Positions 54,401-61,420 of a stretch of 64,000 nt of DNA are shown here, piece after piece (position 1 is the first letter of the stretch; every line of letters begins with the position of its first letter). Source of the DNA: Thermoplasmata archaeon (GTDB lineage Archaea; Thermoplasmatota; Thermoplasmata; GCA-020350865); assembly GCA_020348445.1 (NCBI GenBank), contig CP070751.1:532903-596902 (forward strand), in the 5' to 3' direction. A program made the translations under genes and the position numbers. The notes below the pieces were generated by a model. That model was not told where the DNA came from. It searched no databases and worked only from the letters and a program-made list of their open reading frames with translations.

Positions 54401-57374
54401 TAAGTAGTTTACCATAGGTATGAATCTGACCAAGCTCAAACATGGCCCCTGTCGTCATCGTAGGATCAAAATCAGGCCATACAGCATCGTAAAAGCCTCT
54501 CGCCAGAGCATCGTTATAACCACTGGGACTATCCCGTGTGGAACCAATAATCCCAACCGCGCCTCCAGAATCATATCTAAGAATTTCTTCGCAGAAACTC
54601 TCAGTGTTCCCGGTATATGGATCTGTTTCGCCATCAAACCAGCCAGTTTGACACGTCACACTGAATACAACAGGTAATTCATCACCGTTTGTCAATCCAG
54701 GAATATCACCATTATGGAAGTCTGGATCACCCCATCCTGTAATTGATCCATGATTCCTGAAATTCACAATAAATCGTCCGGCATTGAAAGCGTTGGTAAT
54801 ATCTGGGGTATCACCATTCCATGGAAAAGGTGGTTGTAAAGCAGGTGGTAGTGGAGCTCCAGCATCGTAAATACCGTTGTTATAATTTGTCGGAGTTACA
54901 CCAGGATCTGTGTTGTAGATCCTTTCTACATCGTAACCTTGTGTTAATAGATAATCTCGAATCTCCTCTGAAGTCAATACAAAACGCCTGTCTTCGAAAC
55001 CATCTCTATCATCCTGTGGAGTACCGGGATCATCTCGATCTTGAAAATGAGCCAATACCGATATATCATCATAAAAGTCGGCATCAGTTGGAGGATTTCG
55101 TTCATAATCGAGGATCTTGTTTACTATTGTAGTGGTTTCTGCGGCAGTATCAACTGAGATCCTACCTACGAAGATATCTGGAAAATGATCGGTCCCATCA
55201 AGTGTACTGTAATACAGATCTGTAGCAGTCATTGTACCATGAGAGGGGTGGACTGTTTGATAATGTGTCGGGATGAACTCTGAATCGCCAACCAATAGAA
55301 CATAGGTAGGTGGCGGGTTCCAGGTATCGTACGCATTCTGTAGATAATCGGTAATCTCATCCTCATCATCAACGAGAGGATCAGTACAGATATTGCTCGT
55401 GACTTCTATCTCTGTCCTCAAGCCTTTCTTCTCTTTCCAATCAGCCAAAGGCTGAACCTGGGTGTCGAAATCATCATGAGATATAATCAAATAGTCCACG
55501 GCAGGACTGTTATGTGGATTATTTCTTCGTGTAGGATATCTATCTGGTGGTTTATAGTTCAGGATAAATGATTCTGCCAACGTTTCAAATGCTTGAGATT
55601 CAAGTCTCTCTTCAATACCCTCTATCTGTGCTGGTTGATTATAATTTACCCTGACTTCGATCTTTGAATGGGCTCTTAATTGTTTGGTAACGGGATTATA
55701 TTGGACAGGGTACAGCTTAAGAGCGATAATTCTATGCCCTCTCATTATTGCAGGTTCTTCCACCGAGACATTAAAAGACGGATAGAAGGCATCAGTCAAA
55801 TAGGTGGTGTTGTCTTTTACAAAATCCGGTTCTTCCGCAGTCTCAGTGTCATAAGGAAATTCCTGTGCAGGGAAAACATTGTATCCGTCCAGTATAATAA
55901 TGCTCGAGTAAAGTATCTCCACTGATAAATTGATATCATAGGGTATTTCCAAATAACTCCGAATTATGGGAACTTGCGGTTTTCCAATATCAGTTGTATG
56001 TGCCGCATTAGGAATTTCAAGTCTTTGATATATCTCATCCTCGACAGGGACATTATTTACATACATCCCAGGAATACTAGAATCTACAGCCAATCCTGTG
56101 TTATCTGAACATTTCATTTGAACAATATATGGAGTTCCGATTTCCACTCCTGGGATGAACGGAACCCATATCTTCACTGTTGGTGGTATAGCTTCTCCAC
56201 CTCCAAGTGAGGTCGTCATAGGTGCTGCGATTGCTGTTACATGGAAGCTTAGCACAGCGATTTCATCTGGGGGCTGGAAATCTTTGGGAGCCGTTCTTCT
56301 GAGGAAATGAACTTTGGGTAGACCGGGATCGGTGAGAGTAGGATTGCTTGCAGCAACAACATCCATCTTGCCATCACCATCAAAGTCGTATGAATCTGCA
56401 GGTGATCCATCACGTTTATCATTTGAGGGGTAGCCGTGAAGCAGGTTCAAATCGAACACTGCCTCGGGATGATCTGGCAAGTTTGCATTGCCATCGCCAC
56501 TGTATATCCAATGCTGACCTGGGTCCCCATCATCGTCTCCTCCAATAATGATGTCAGGATTGCTGTCATGATCAAACTGCCCTGCTGTTATCGTGGCTAC
56601 TGAATTTGGAGTCTTATATGAAGCGAAAATTGGTGGTGCAAAATTAAAGCCTCCAGTCCCGCGGTATATGGCTACCTTGCCTTGGAAGTCTGCCTCTAGT
56701 GGGTAATCAAAGGTCGCAAAATCTCCAAAGCCATCGCCATCAAAATCAGCACTATCCATTTTAGCTGCATGTGTGGCCCAAGTGGCAATATAGGCTGGGG
56801 GAAGGCTGTCAAGTGGTGTAAATGAATTAGTGCCATCGTTGCTAAACCTAAAGTACTCAGTTAGGCCAGACCAATCAATGGAGACTATGAAATCAATATA
56901 ATTATCATTATTAAAGTCCGATGATGTGGTATCTGAGAGGCTGGTCCAATCCAAAGTGGATGGTATACGTGGTATTATCGACATCCATACATTGGTAAAG
57001 GAAGTGCCAGTATTCTCAAAGAGATAGACAGTAAACGAACACGGAGCAGTTGAAGATCTCACCAAGACTATAAAGTCGAGATCATTGTCGTTATCAGAGT
57101 CGAATATGTCCAACCCCATCGGTACACCGTTTGGCACCATGGTGGTAACATCCGCTGCTACTCCCCAGAACGCAAAGGGATAGAATTGGTACAACAAGAT
57201 TTGTCCGTTGTCTTCTCCCACTAATATGAATTTGTCGGGGATTGTATCCGATCCCATACCTCCGCTATCCGAACCTTCATCGCCATTCCCAGCATTTATT
57301 GGCATTGCAAGAACGGTCGAGATCATCATTGCACACATCGCTACACTCCAAAATTTTGATTTCATTCTTTTCAT
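45411..57374 (-). CDS. Giant secreted protein with two gingipain-type (C25) peptidase domains
   Basis: 3987 residues. A signal peptide (1-29, ending PINAGNG) is followed by FG-GAP/VCBS-type repeats (about 40-370) with calcium-loop motifs such as DFDGDGFGDF. Then come two similar segments of about 1100 residues, each with a C25 propeptide-like region (IMRGHRI, NPVTKQLRA), a C25 domain and Ig/IPT/CARDB-like domains. The catalytic pairs are intact: H in RNHGSITGWG near 878 with C in SVTCQTGWFD near 906, and H in RDHGSPNGWS near 1978 with C in SMNCLSGRFD near 2013. Further on are a CARDB-like domain, a second FG-GAP block (about 2800-3120), PKD domains, a glutamine amidotransferase-like domain (about 3480-3650) and a final PKD. 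There is no C-terminal anchor. It is probably released or held by the cell surface and degrades extracellular protein. AGGTGATAAT precedes the ATG. Confidence 0.85.
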   Translation of the reverse strand: MKRMKSKFWSVAMCAMMISTVLAMPINAGNGDEGSDSGGMGSDTIPDKFILVGEDNGQILLYQFYPFAFWGVAADVTTMVPNGVPMGLDIFDSDNDNDLDFIVLVRSSTAPCSFTVYLFENTGTSFTNVWMSIIPRIPSTLDWTSLSDTTSSDFNNDNYIDFIVSIDWSGLTEYFRFSNDGTNSFTPLDSLPPAYIATWATHAAKMDSADFDGDGFGDFATFDYPLEADFQGKVAIYRGTGGFNFAPPIFASYKTPNSVATITAGQFDHDSNPDIIIGGDDDGDPGQHWIYSGDGNANLPDHPEAVFDLNLLHGYPSNDKRDGSPADSYDFDGDGKMDVVAASNPTLTDPGLPKVHFLRRTAPKDFQPPDEIAVLSFHVTAIAAPMTTSLGGGEAIPPTVKIWVPFIPGVEIGTPYIVQMKCSDNTGLAVDSSIPGMYVNNVPVEDEIYQRLEIPNAAHTTDIGKPQVPIIRSYLEIPYDINLSVEILYSSIIILDGYNVFPAQEFPYDTETAEEPDFVKDNTTYLTDAFYPSFNVSVEEPAIMRGHRIIALKLYPVQYNPVTKQLRAHSKIEVRVNYNQPAQIEGIEERLESQAFETLAESFILNYKPPDRYPTRRNNPHNSPAVDYLIISHDDFDTQVQPLADWKEKKGLRTEIEVTSNICTDPLVDDEDEITDYLQNAYDTWNPPPTYVLLVGDSEFIPTHYQTVHPSHGTMTATDLYYSTLDGTDHFPDIFVGRISVDTAAETTTIVNKILDYERNPPTDADFYDDISVLAHFQDRDDPGTPQDDRDGFEDRRFVLTSEEIRDYLLTQGYDVERIYNTDPGVTPTNYNNGIYDAGAPLPPALQPPFPWNGDTPDITNAFNAGRFIVNFRNHGSITGWGDPDFHNGDIPGLTNGDELPVVFSVTCQTGWFDGETDPYTGNTESFCEEILRYDSGGAVGIIGSTRDSPSGYNDALARGFYDAVWPDFDPTMTTGAMFELGQIHTYGKLLMALDTTFTSASMELLVYEEFHLFGDPEMSLWTQQPQALTVSHPSEIGSGGPQRFVVTVTDGTSPVSNAAVCLLKGTEIHTLEYTNPSGHAFFDITPTTGGNMDITVTRHNYRPYEGVIAVTSSGATITVSPDIGPPGITFTITGSNFDNGETVDIVFGGTYLGWTTASGGAFSASFTVPSVPEGPTNVVATGQSSGRVAVALFRVLPAVPLPDPYTYCQWDSSTWHLAADGAQHWDSPSIQLYEGAVAVSSYDLIVGTTYTIEADIYNAGPGDAVGTVVTFKSSFWAAGQNIWHDIGTDTIDVPGFGGPVVASVEWTPIVPGFGCLIVEVYHPWDTDLGNNKGQENTRVSPITSPGEFLFTVENPTNQTGLPYIEVTQTGVGNESLEDWQLWGTRVDRDFPQILRPGENQTARLTVNAPDYARIGDTRVISVTVSINGELIGGVELTVVKNNPPDLIDPKVTPDPVNPGDIVTFTVTYRDVNEHPPVVGHPKLSLFKGGVPVNGSPFTMNELDLNDTSYKDGKIYTCTVTLFEVGDDYTHFFYASDGLTGPVRTKTFHGPTVGEFGKEWIQFTPGAEPGAPPIVQMKCSDTTGLVVDSDIPGMYVTNVSVDGEIYQKLDIPYAGQTIEIGKPEVPEIRKYLEIPYDVNLSVEILYTGIIILDGYNVFPAQEPLSDNQSNWTFVIDNETYSKDAFYPANNVIIEDPVIMRGHRISPLIINPVQYNPVTKQLRAYSKIEVRINYHHPSQILGIEERLESPAFEILGKAYILNYKLPERYVLRRYFPWLKGPSVDYLIITPEKFLNQVKPLADWKQKKGLRVLTVTTATTGTTASDIQDYIQDAYDNWLPPPTYVLLFGDVGDIPTSAAGTDLYYFTVDGPDYLPDIFGGRIPVQTTEEARIVVDKIINYEKNPPTGTNWFDNVLLAASDEPRGSAGQPVWIQTSDTIDNYLTGEGYTCTKVYYDYPSDPNSAQLTQDIISSFNNGILIANHRDHGSPNGWSHPSFRINHIPSLTNGQELPVMFSMNCLSGRFDQTADCFGEALLKANNSGVVGFIGATRISYTFYNDQMDLGFYDAIWPDFVAPTQNSLYSLAEVLLYGKIHMLMTHGSGYTDSTTEKEFEIFHLLGDPEMPIWTRQPQSLTVNHPSTIGSRNYQNFVVKVTDGTDPVTHARVCLYKSGVVSHTIGYTDAAGNVIFNVRPYSSGSIDITVTKQDFLPYEGSIAVTANGAAITELLPSSGVPGQPFRIKGKDFSNGETVRFYFDTTYLGSTPASSGNIDDIQSVPSPYSVGPANVIATGQTSGRTGVSVFTVFPPSPLPDPYIYSQWDPSTWHLNPGSGNPVWNNPEIKIYDGTTLVNSGNLRVGTSYRIDATIHNSGSVAASGTQVDFKWAKIGMGQRLWNLLGTDNVNIPSSPGSATASVFWTPTLAGHCCIKVEIYHPSDSDLDNNKGQENCQVNHGSSPAVITFDVTNPTDAPALVYLEVTQINDMENIWGTKCSREYPQILNPLETQTATLVVNVPDDATIGETRIFTVTGSIKGDIIGGIDFNVVKDHPPILTGGTVDPPGGGPGTVYLFTVTYIDEDNHAPLLGFPQLYLFKGDIQINGSPFDMYELDPSDDDYTDGKIYRCSVILPEAGDDYSYYFWAWDSLGIGAEGPSVEITDGPITLDVHCSEYTGPPNPLLETTIELTPDVVYPGQDVEIGITVKNIGDEATLLWNMEPVCAWAHIMKWDPGPVEVDYVASQHDSHLMVLYYLDPDEEWTGTLTWHVPTDIEIGVYTVSAHAGYSPYGHADVEVIPFPCAEEYALVGEYDGDIWLFPWIGTTFGPKILVADFNGPVLGLDIFDFENDDDLDFIALIKTPPINDLWHFDAYLFLNDGCCNFNIVPITNSLPTFQGDWGTSKSDSTAADFNNDGYTDFVVSISGNNTVTRIYRFHNNNGDTIDPFSQIDPYLEATWATHAKDMDSGDFDEDGNWDFLIFDYPHGADFQEAVYLYQGNGDFTFNLNYIFQTEHSVNTITAGDFDNDYNYDTIIGGDDDGDPGQYWLYQGNGDKTFDPPLEVFDKGPAESGYDQLGAGYVDSYDFDKDGNLDVVGTKTYDSITPQGRPCTFFYIRGNGDSTFQPEDDIDSDLLYCTAVAAPPLKLILTTCVDANGPYGTQDDPLYECNTIVFHADKVNPEPGIWYLFRWDFNDDGVWDTPWHPGTTATSDDYQYHYCDDYYGKVVVQAWDGISASMETIQKKVLGEADPTTSMVPTPMIKTVGWRFEVFKDCWVKELGYYDSLSQYYVYNLRLWTDNGVLLRQVWYPWGIPDQWNWYDIPDVPLLAGRYYRVSISYYGRECPAVENPGPNHCVEPTGAYYFWSISFPSIYIGDSPLPMVDIHIGWNETLLEICEDTADVWVTNRPPIVGEIAMTPNPAYEGEEVEFTASFIDPGTCDTWEYRWIFGDGTATEWYPIQKYAGGADILILHTWTDIIDDFKVTLEENSPPCCRIIDDYDFGPFGNDAAPTLALLLNYDVVIVGTNYAPSMSVAEDVGDVLADYMDFGGNVITMCAALDNGPFGIKGRFKDDQYNAVEFSSLNFGWADKGTIYEVDHPILEGVSNVRAFYRYNAISVTPGAIRIVDWTDGTVLAAVKEFPNDARSCALQFYPIATHVDDDWVELIANAIVWTSGQPPPNPLDMPIQLDPITHIYADDHPETMTPWDIFQVEVQVRDDDHNRNVPCETIICETDFPSEEWPPCWSGSGGWRLDPDSTGGYWAITNSTGILSSIHFDLTDLNEQIILEFETEWENWGFGIQNGYIEASSDGGSNWNLIWEMPPSDFTDMMTFDVSFLGGHSDVCLRFRAVIENGGTWAIDNIKFYQLKINIINGLGSATEELTIYNEFPAAVGQSSDTARVDEPHDFEGYKVSDPAMCQPTEWFAYRWDFGDGTITDWDYLGSCNEDIPTISHVWNETGLYYVDLQIIDDDMYWYWDFATGEPVYVGPPGEEENWISHNFILIQVT

Positions 57375-57380
57375 ATTATC

Positions 57381-57444
57381 ACCTCATCCTATTACGGTCT
57401 AACCACAATCATATAACCTCATCCTATTACGGGCTAACCGCAAT
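57381..57444 (-). repeat. Two 29-base direct repeats before the giant peptidase gene
   Basis: On the minus strand ATTG(T/C)GGTTAG-CCGTAATAGGATGAGGT occurs twice at a 35-base period (57409-57381 and 57444-57416) with three mismatches. The copy nearer the gene ends in the ribosome binding site (GATGAGGTGATAAT), so the site itself is duplicated. The divergent DUF1670-type regulator starts about 130 bases away, so these may be binding sites or a control region for translation. Confidence 0.65.
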
Positions 57445-57573
57445 TAATTATATTATTTGTGATATATTTATACGATGTCCCTTGTTTCATCGTTAAATCA
57501 TCGAAAAACTTAAATCGGCAGTTTCATATTCATATGCTAAGTCGTTTAGCAGGTGTCGGGGAGGGAGACATAT

Positions 57574-58677
57574 ATGGACGAGGGAGAGGAGCGTGTAATT
57601 AAACAATCAGGCAATTGCACACGAGATACCATCAATTTGGCCCTGGAAGAAGAGATTCTTTTATTTCTAGATGTTCATCAAAAGTACAGAGATGAGTTCG
57701 TAGTTCCCTTTGCAGCATCGCAACGCGGGATTGCAGACGCAACAGGTGTCGCAATAAATAACCTACCGCGGACTTTGAAGAAAATGATTGACAAAGGGCT
57801 GATCGAAGAAAAACTGAAACATGTAAAAGGCGCATCACGAAGGCTAAAGACCTACTTCTTAACTGAGGATAAAGGAGTTGCGGAAGCACAGAAACTCTCG
57901 AAATTTATCAATGAAGTGCAAGTACTACTTAGAGAACATGATGGCTCAATAAAAGAAATCAGAGTATCTGAATTAAATAGACAACTAAGAATGCGATTGC
58001 ATCCTTATGATTTGCTTTGTCTTCTGATTGGTAATTGTTCTTCCAGTATTATTTCAACATATAAAAGCGATAATCCTACAACCCAAATCCACTCAAATGA
58101 TGATAATGGGGGAGATGAGATTGAATTATTACATTTGTCTAATTGCTTGATTGCCCCCCGATTTAAAAGGCGTAATGGTGTGTGGAACCATGACCGAATA
58201 GGACAAGCGAATGTGGATGAGAAATTACCACCTAACCACCACGAGATTTTGAAAGTATCTGCAAAAAAAAGGCAGTCAGAGACAAATAACAACGGACAAA
58301 TGATCTATCATACTTTTGAAATAAATGGTAATTCATCGAGAAAAAAGCGCACTGTAGCTATAAAATTAACAATTACTTCAAACGACGATTTCGAGATTTT
58401 AGGTAAATATGGGATCACTGCCATGAGAAGAAACAAAATTCAACGACTGACCAAGGAAGCCTATGAGCAAGGCGGTCTATTAACCAAGAAGGATCTTGTG
58501 AGTTTGATGTGTTCTAGTCCAAAAACCATTAAAAAGGACTTGTCAAATCTACGAAATAATGGCTACTTTATACCCACTAGGGAACATATCAACAGGTTTG
58601 GTATGGAATTATCTGGAATAATTATGGATGAATATCCAAAACATCACAAGTATATAGAAATTAAAATTGTAAATTGA
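57574..58677 (+). CDS. DUF1670-type helix-turn-helix protein
   Basis: 367 residues from the ATG at 57574, which follows GGGGAGGGAG; the GTG at 57553 is less likely. The N-terminus (about 30-110) is a winged helix with SQRGIADATGVAINNLPRTLKKMIDKGLIEE. A C-terminal HTH (about 285-335) reads RRNKIQRLTKEAYEQGGLLT and KDLVSLMCSSPKTIKKDLSNLRNNGYFIPTR, which resembles DUF1670 proteins. The middle is poorly conserved and asparagine-rich. A TATA-like AAAACTTAAATCGG lies near 57510. It is divergent from the giant peptidase gene across about 200 bases and may regulate it (inference). Confidence 0.65.
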   Translation: MDEGEERVIKQSGNCTRDTINLALEEEILLFLDVHQKYRDEFVVPFAASQRGIADATGVAINNLPRTLKKMIDKGLIEEKLKHVKGASRRLKTYFLTEDKGVAEAQKLSKFINEVQVLLREHDGSIKEIRVSELNRQLRMRLHPYDLLCLLIGNCSSSIISTYKSDNPTTQIHSNDDNGGDEIELLHLSNCLIAPRFKRRNGVWNHDRIGQANVDEKLPPNHHEILKVSAKKRQSETNNNGQMIYHTFEINGNSSRKKRTVAIKLTITSNDDFEILGKYGITAMRRNKIQRLTKEAYEQGGLLTKKDLVSLMCSSPKTIKKDLSNLRNNGYFIPTREHINRFGMELSGIIMDEYPKHHKYIEIKIVN

Positions 58678-58772
58678 TACACCTTATAAAGGAACCAACG
58701 GGATATCATATCGTTTCTACCTTCATTTATTCTTCTTGAGCCTTATTTCATGCAAAATATTAATCCCAAGCC

Positions 58773-59123
58773 TTACCCGATCTCGATATCCAGCACATCC
58801 GCACCCTTTATCTTTGCATACTCTCTTTCCCTTTCTATGAGCTGGCCTCCAATGCCCTCGCCCAATCTGTCCAGGGGAATTAGCAGCATTATTACCCTGT
58901 CCACCTTCTTGCCGTCCTGATTTAATTGGATCTGCGACCTCAAGAATCCAACTATTTTATTATCCTCGAGAGCCAGAAGCATATGATCGGAGCCAAAGGC
59001 TTTGGAAATTTCGTTTTCAAAATTTCTTTGGTCTTCTTCCTTGTTCTCCCGAGGGGGCACGATCCCGCTGTAGTACTCAACAACCTGTGCTATTTCATTT
59101 TTCTGCATCTCTCTTATTTCCAT
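58773..59123 (-). CDS. GNAT family N-acetyltransferase
   Basis: 116 residues from the ATG at 59123, seven bases after GGAAGG; longer in-frame starts would overlap the upstream gene. The acetyl-CoA site is visible in RVIMLLIPLDRLGEGIGGQLIEREREYAK (about 68-96), a slightly altered R-x-x-G-x-G-x-x-L motif. The end after VLDIEIG is short, so the last strands of a typical fold are missing. The substrate is unknown. It follows the radical SAM gene on the same strand. Confidence 0.72.
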   Translation of the reverse strand: MEIREMQKNEIAQVVEYYSGIVPPRENKEEDQRNFENEISKAFGSDHMLLALEDNKIVGFLRSQIQLNQDGKKVDRVIMLLIPLDRLGEGIGGQLIEREREYAKIKGADVLDIEIG

Positions 59124-59149
59124 GATTTTACCTTCCATAAAACTTGATC

Positions 59150-60199
59150 CTAAACATCCCAAAAGGGCACGATATCGCAGCATCCACAGGCATGACACAT
59201 GGTCTTGAAGGTGCCAGTGGAAAGGTTATGGTTCTCTAAAATCCTCTTTTGCTCTTGCGCCAGCCGAATCATCCTTTGCGGGAGAACGTTTTGGATTTCG
59301 TGTCCCAAAGCCTTTACTATCCTGGCGTGGTTGTAATCGTTGATTCTCAGAACACGAATCACGGCAACGACTCCCATCTCTGCGAAATGTTCGAGGCCCT
59401 CCAAAACATTTTCGTCGCTCTCCCCAAGACCGATTATTATGTTCGTCGTGACCTTCCCCCTTCCAAAAACTTTCACGGCGTGCTCCAGCATCTTCAATAT
59501 ATGATCATAATCAAGCTCAGGGCATAGTTTATCAAAAATGTTTTTGTCAAATGTCTCGATATTTATTTTTATCTCTGTAGCACCTGCATCATGAAGTCTT
59601 TCTATGTCCTCTGGTTTCATAACATATGGCTCTACGCCGACCTCCACATCTCCAAGGTTCTTTTTCACCTTCCTAACAACTTCTAAAATATCATCAAAGG
59701 TTTCCTTTGGTGATTCTACAATCCCGCTTGTTATGGCCACAGACTGAAAATCACCATCCTCTGCCGCCTTTAAAATCATCCTCACGATCTGATCTGGATC
59801 CTTTTCCTTCTGACTCTCGAGCATCGGAGTGGCACAGAACTCGCAGTTGTAAATGCAGCTATCCTGAAGATTGACAAAGGCCTGGTTCGGCGCATGAAGA
59901 AGTGTGGGTATGATTTTTACACCATCAACAAAGACAGTCCCGCTCTTTAGGATTTGATATTCCTCTCCATTTTTTCTAAGGGAGAATTTCGAATCTTTCT
60001 CCTTTGTTACACCCAACTTCAACCTCGTGCCTCCAAAGGATAAGGCCAGGGCTTTTTTTCCAGCTCCTGGTCCTGCAGTTGAACTGCTTAAGGGATATGG
60101 TAATTTTATGGAATCGGGCACGAAAATCTTGCCGTGATGAATAAGCTCGGCCTTCTTTTTCGTAATTTCCGATATAAAGTTCGAATCTTCACTTCTCAT
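59150..60199 (-). CDS. Radical SAM protein of unknown specificity
   Basis: About 349 residues. The radical SAM motif CIYNCEFCATP lies near residue 114-124, with the barrel segments VAITSGIVESPKETFDDILEV, VGVEPYVMKPEDIERLHDAGATEIKINIETF and TTNIIIGLGESDENVLEGLEHF. The C-terminus has MCHACGCCDIVPF, four cysteines that may bind an auxiliary cluster. The arrangement is like biotin synthase/lipoyl-synthase relatives. The start is the ATG at 60199, seven bases after GTGAA that overlaps the end of the previous gene. It is translationally linked to the CoA/NTPase fusion gene. Substrate unknown. Confidence 0.8.
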   Translation of the reverse strand: MRSEDSNFISEITKKKAELIHHGKIFVPDSIKLPYPLSSSTAGPGAGKKALALSFGGTRLKLGVTKEKDSKFSLRKNGEEYQILKSGTVFVDGVKIIPTLLHAPNQAFVNLQDSCIYNCEFCATPMLESQKEKDPDQIVRMILKAAEDGDFQSVAITSGIVESPKETFDDILEVVRKVKKNLGDVEVGVEPYVMKPEDIERLHDAGATEIKINIETFDKNIFDKLCPELDYDHILKMLEHAVKVFGRGKVTTNIIIGLGESDENVLEGLEHFAEMGVVAVIRVLRINDYNHARIVKALGHEIQNVLPQRMIRLAQEQKRILENHNLSTGTFKTMCHACGCCDIVPFWDV

Positions 60200-61166
60200 A
60201 CAGTTCACTTCTGATTCTTGGGATTATTGCCATGAGAACAGCCTGCTCAGTTAGTCTTGTTCTGTCGAAAAGGTCCTTGGAGAGGTACCCTATGGCCCCC
60301 TTCTTCTTTCCCACATCCTTGATTTTAAATTTCTCTTCTATACCCTGGCTTATTGTTCTTCCCTGTTTCACTAGATCAATTAAAATGGAAGGATAGTAAA
60401 ATCCTGAGCCGTGACCAATGGTCGTTCTCTTTGCCCTGTCAATTACAGCGCAGTACTGCACATCAAAATATTTATCAGCCACATCGTTGTAAAAAAGCCC
60501 TGCCTCGATACCAACTCCGAAATCACATTCTTGGGAAAGAGCAGATTTTGCCCTTTCTATGGCGCCTTCAATGACCTCTTTTTCCATTGGTTGCTCGGGC
60601 ACGCTTTTCTTGACATCTGTTCCCTTTACTTGAACTCGTCTAAAAAGCTTGGAGAAAACATTGTTCACTGCATTTATCTTGACGTGATTCTCAGAACCCA
60701 CGCAAACAACAACCTTCCTCATCATCTTTCCATTTACGTCCATCTCTCCGCGTTTGATCCTGGTTGCCGAGATCACGTCCCCGTTTTCTGCCAGTGCTAA
60801 TTCCACAATGAGTATTTCGAGAGGTTCCAGCCCGTTTTTTTGGCGCTCTAAATTGATGTCCTCTGCACCTGACACTGTATCCTTTGAAACCACAATGGCA
60901 TCAAAATCCTTTTTTGTCGCAGGACCAAGCTCATCCTCCAATTTCGTTATTTCGTATCTTCCACCCCAGTCTTTCCCGTTTAAATAAGACTGGAGGTTCT
61001 TCTTCCGAATCTCATAGCTGTCTATTTCAACGTCTTTTTGTCCTCTTACAAGTTCATCGGAGGTAAGGCCAATTGCGACCTGATTGCCGTCCTCAAAGGC
61101 CTTTTTAAATAGCTGCTCGTGGCCCTTGTGGAGGATGTTGAATGTGCCGCCAAGGCAAACCTTCAT
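60189..61166 (-). CDS. Bifunctional phosphopantetheine adenylyltransferase / NTP phosphatase
   Basis: 325 residues in two parts. Residues 1-150 are the archaeal phosphopantetheine adenylyltransferase, with the nucleotidyl transferase site GGTFNILHKGH (6-16) and SATRIKRGEMD near 133; it makes dephospho-CoA. Residues 152-325 are an inosine/xanthosine triphosphatase of the YjjX type: CVGSENHVKINAVNNVF, VPEQPMEKEVIEGAIERA, FGVGIEAGLF and GAIGYLSKDLFDR, which clear deaminated purine triphosphates. I recall the same two-domain arrangement from other archaea. The ATG follows GAGGGAGAGGAA. Confidence 0.9.
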   Translation of the reverse strand: MKVCLGGTFNILHKGHEQLFKKAFEDGNQVAIGLTSDELVRGQKDVEIDSYEIRKKNLQSYLNGKDWGGRYEITKLEDELGPATKKDFDAIVVSKDTVSGAEDINLERQKNGLEPLEILIVELALAENGDVISATRIKRGEMDVNGKMMRKVVVCVGSENHVKINAVNNVFSKLFRRVQVKGTDVKKSVPEQPMEKEVIEGAIERAKSALSQECDFGVGIEAGLFYNDVADKYFDVQYCAVIDRAKRTTIGHGSGFYYPSILIDLVKQGRTISQGIEEKFKIKDVGKKKGAIGYLSKDLFDRTRLTEQAVLMAIIPRIRSELYEK

Positions 61167-61195
61167 TTCCTCTCCCTCTTAAAATAAATTCATCT

Positions 61196-61393
61196 TCAAA
61201 AGGCTGACATCAGAATCATGGCGAAAATTATGAACACGACCATCCAGAGAATCGTAATCCAGAACTTCTTCTTGTTGGCCTTGATGAGCTGGTTCCATTT
61301 CTCGTTGCATTCCTCGTTGCAGAACTCCTCACCCACAGGTATGGCCTTCTCACAAACCCTGCAGTGGCGGTGCTGAATCAATTTCTCAGCCAT
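61196..61393 (-). CDS. DUF2116 zinc-ribbon membrane protein
   Basis: 65 residues from the ATG at 61393 (GGAGACAGAAAAAT just upstream). The N-terminus holds CRVCEKAIPVGEEFCNEEC, a short zinc ribbon like those on the cytoplasmic face of membrane proteins, and a hydrophobic helix occupies the last 25 residues. The family is archaeal and its role is not known. It lies 29 bases upstream of the CoA fusion gene and 27 bases downstream of the DUF4255 gene, all on the minus strand. Confidence 0.82.
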   Translation of the reverse strand: MAEKLIQHRHCRVCEKAIPVGEEFCNEECNEKWNQLIKANKKKFWITILWMVVFIIFAMILMSAF

Positions 61394-61420
61394 ATTTTTC
61401 TGTCTCCTTGAATTCAAACC

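Noticed and set aside
57381..57444. Two 29-base direct repeats considered as a CRISPR fragment
   Set aside because: Only two copies with a 6-base gap, no spacers of normal length and no cas genes.
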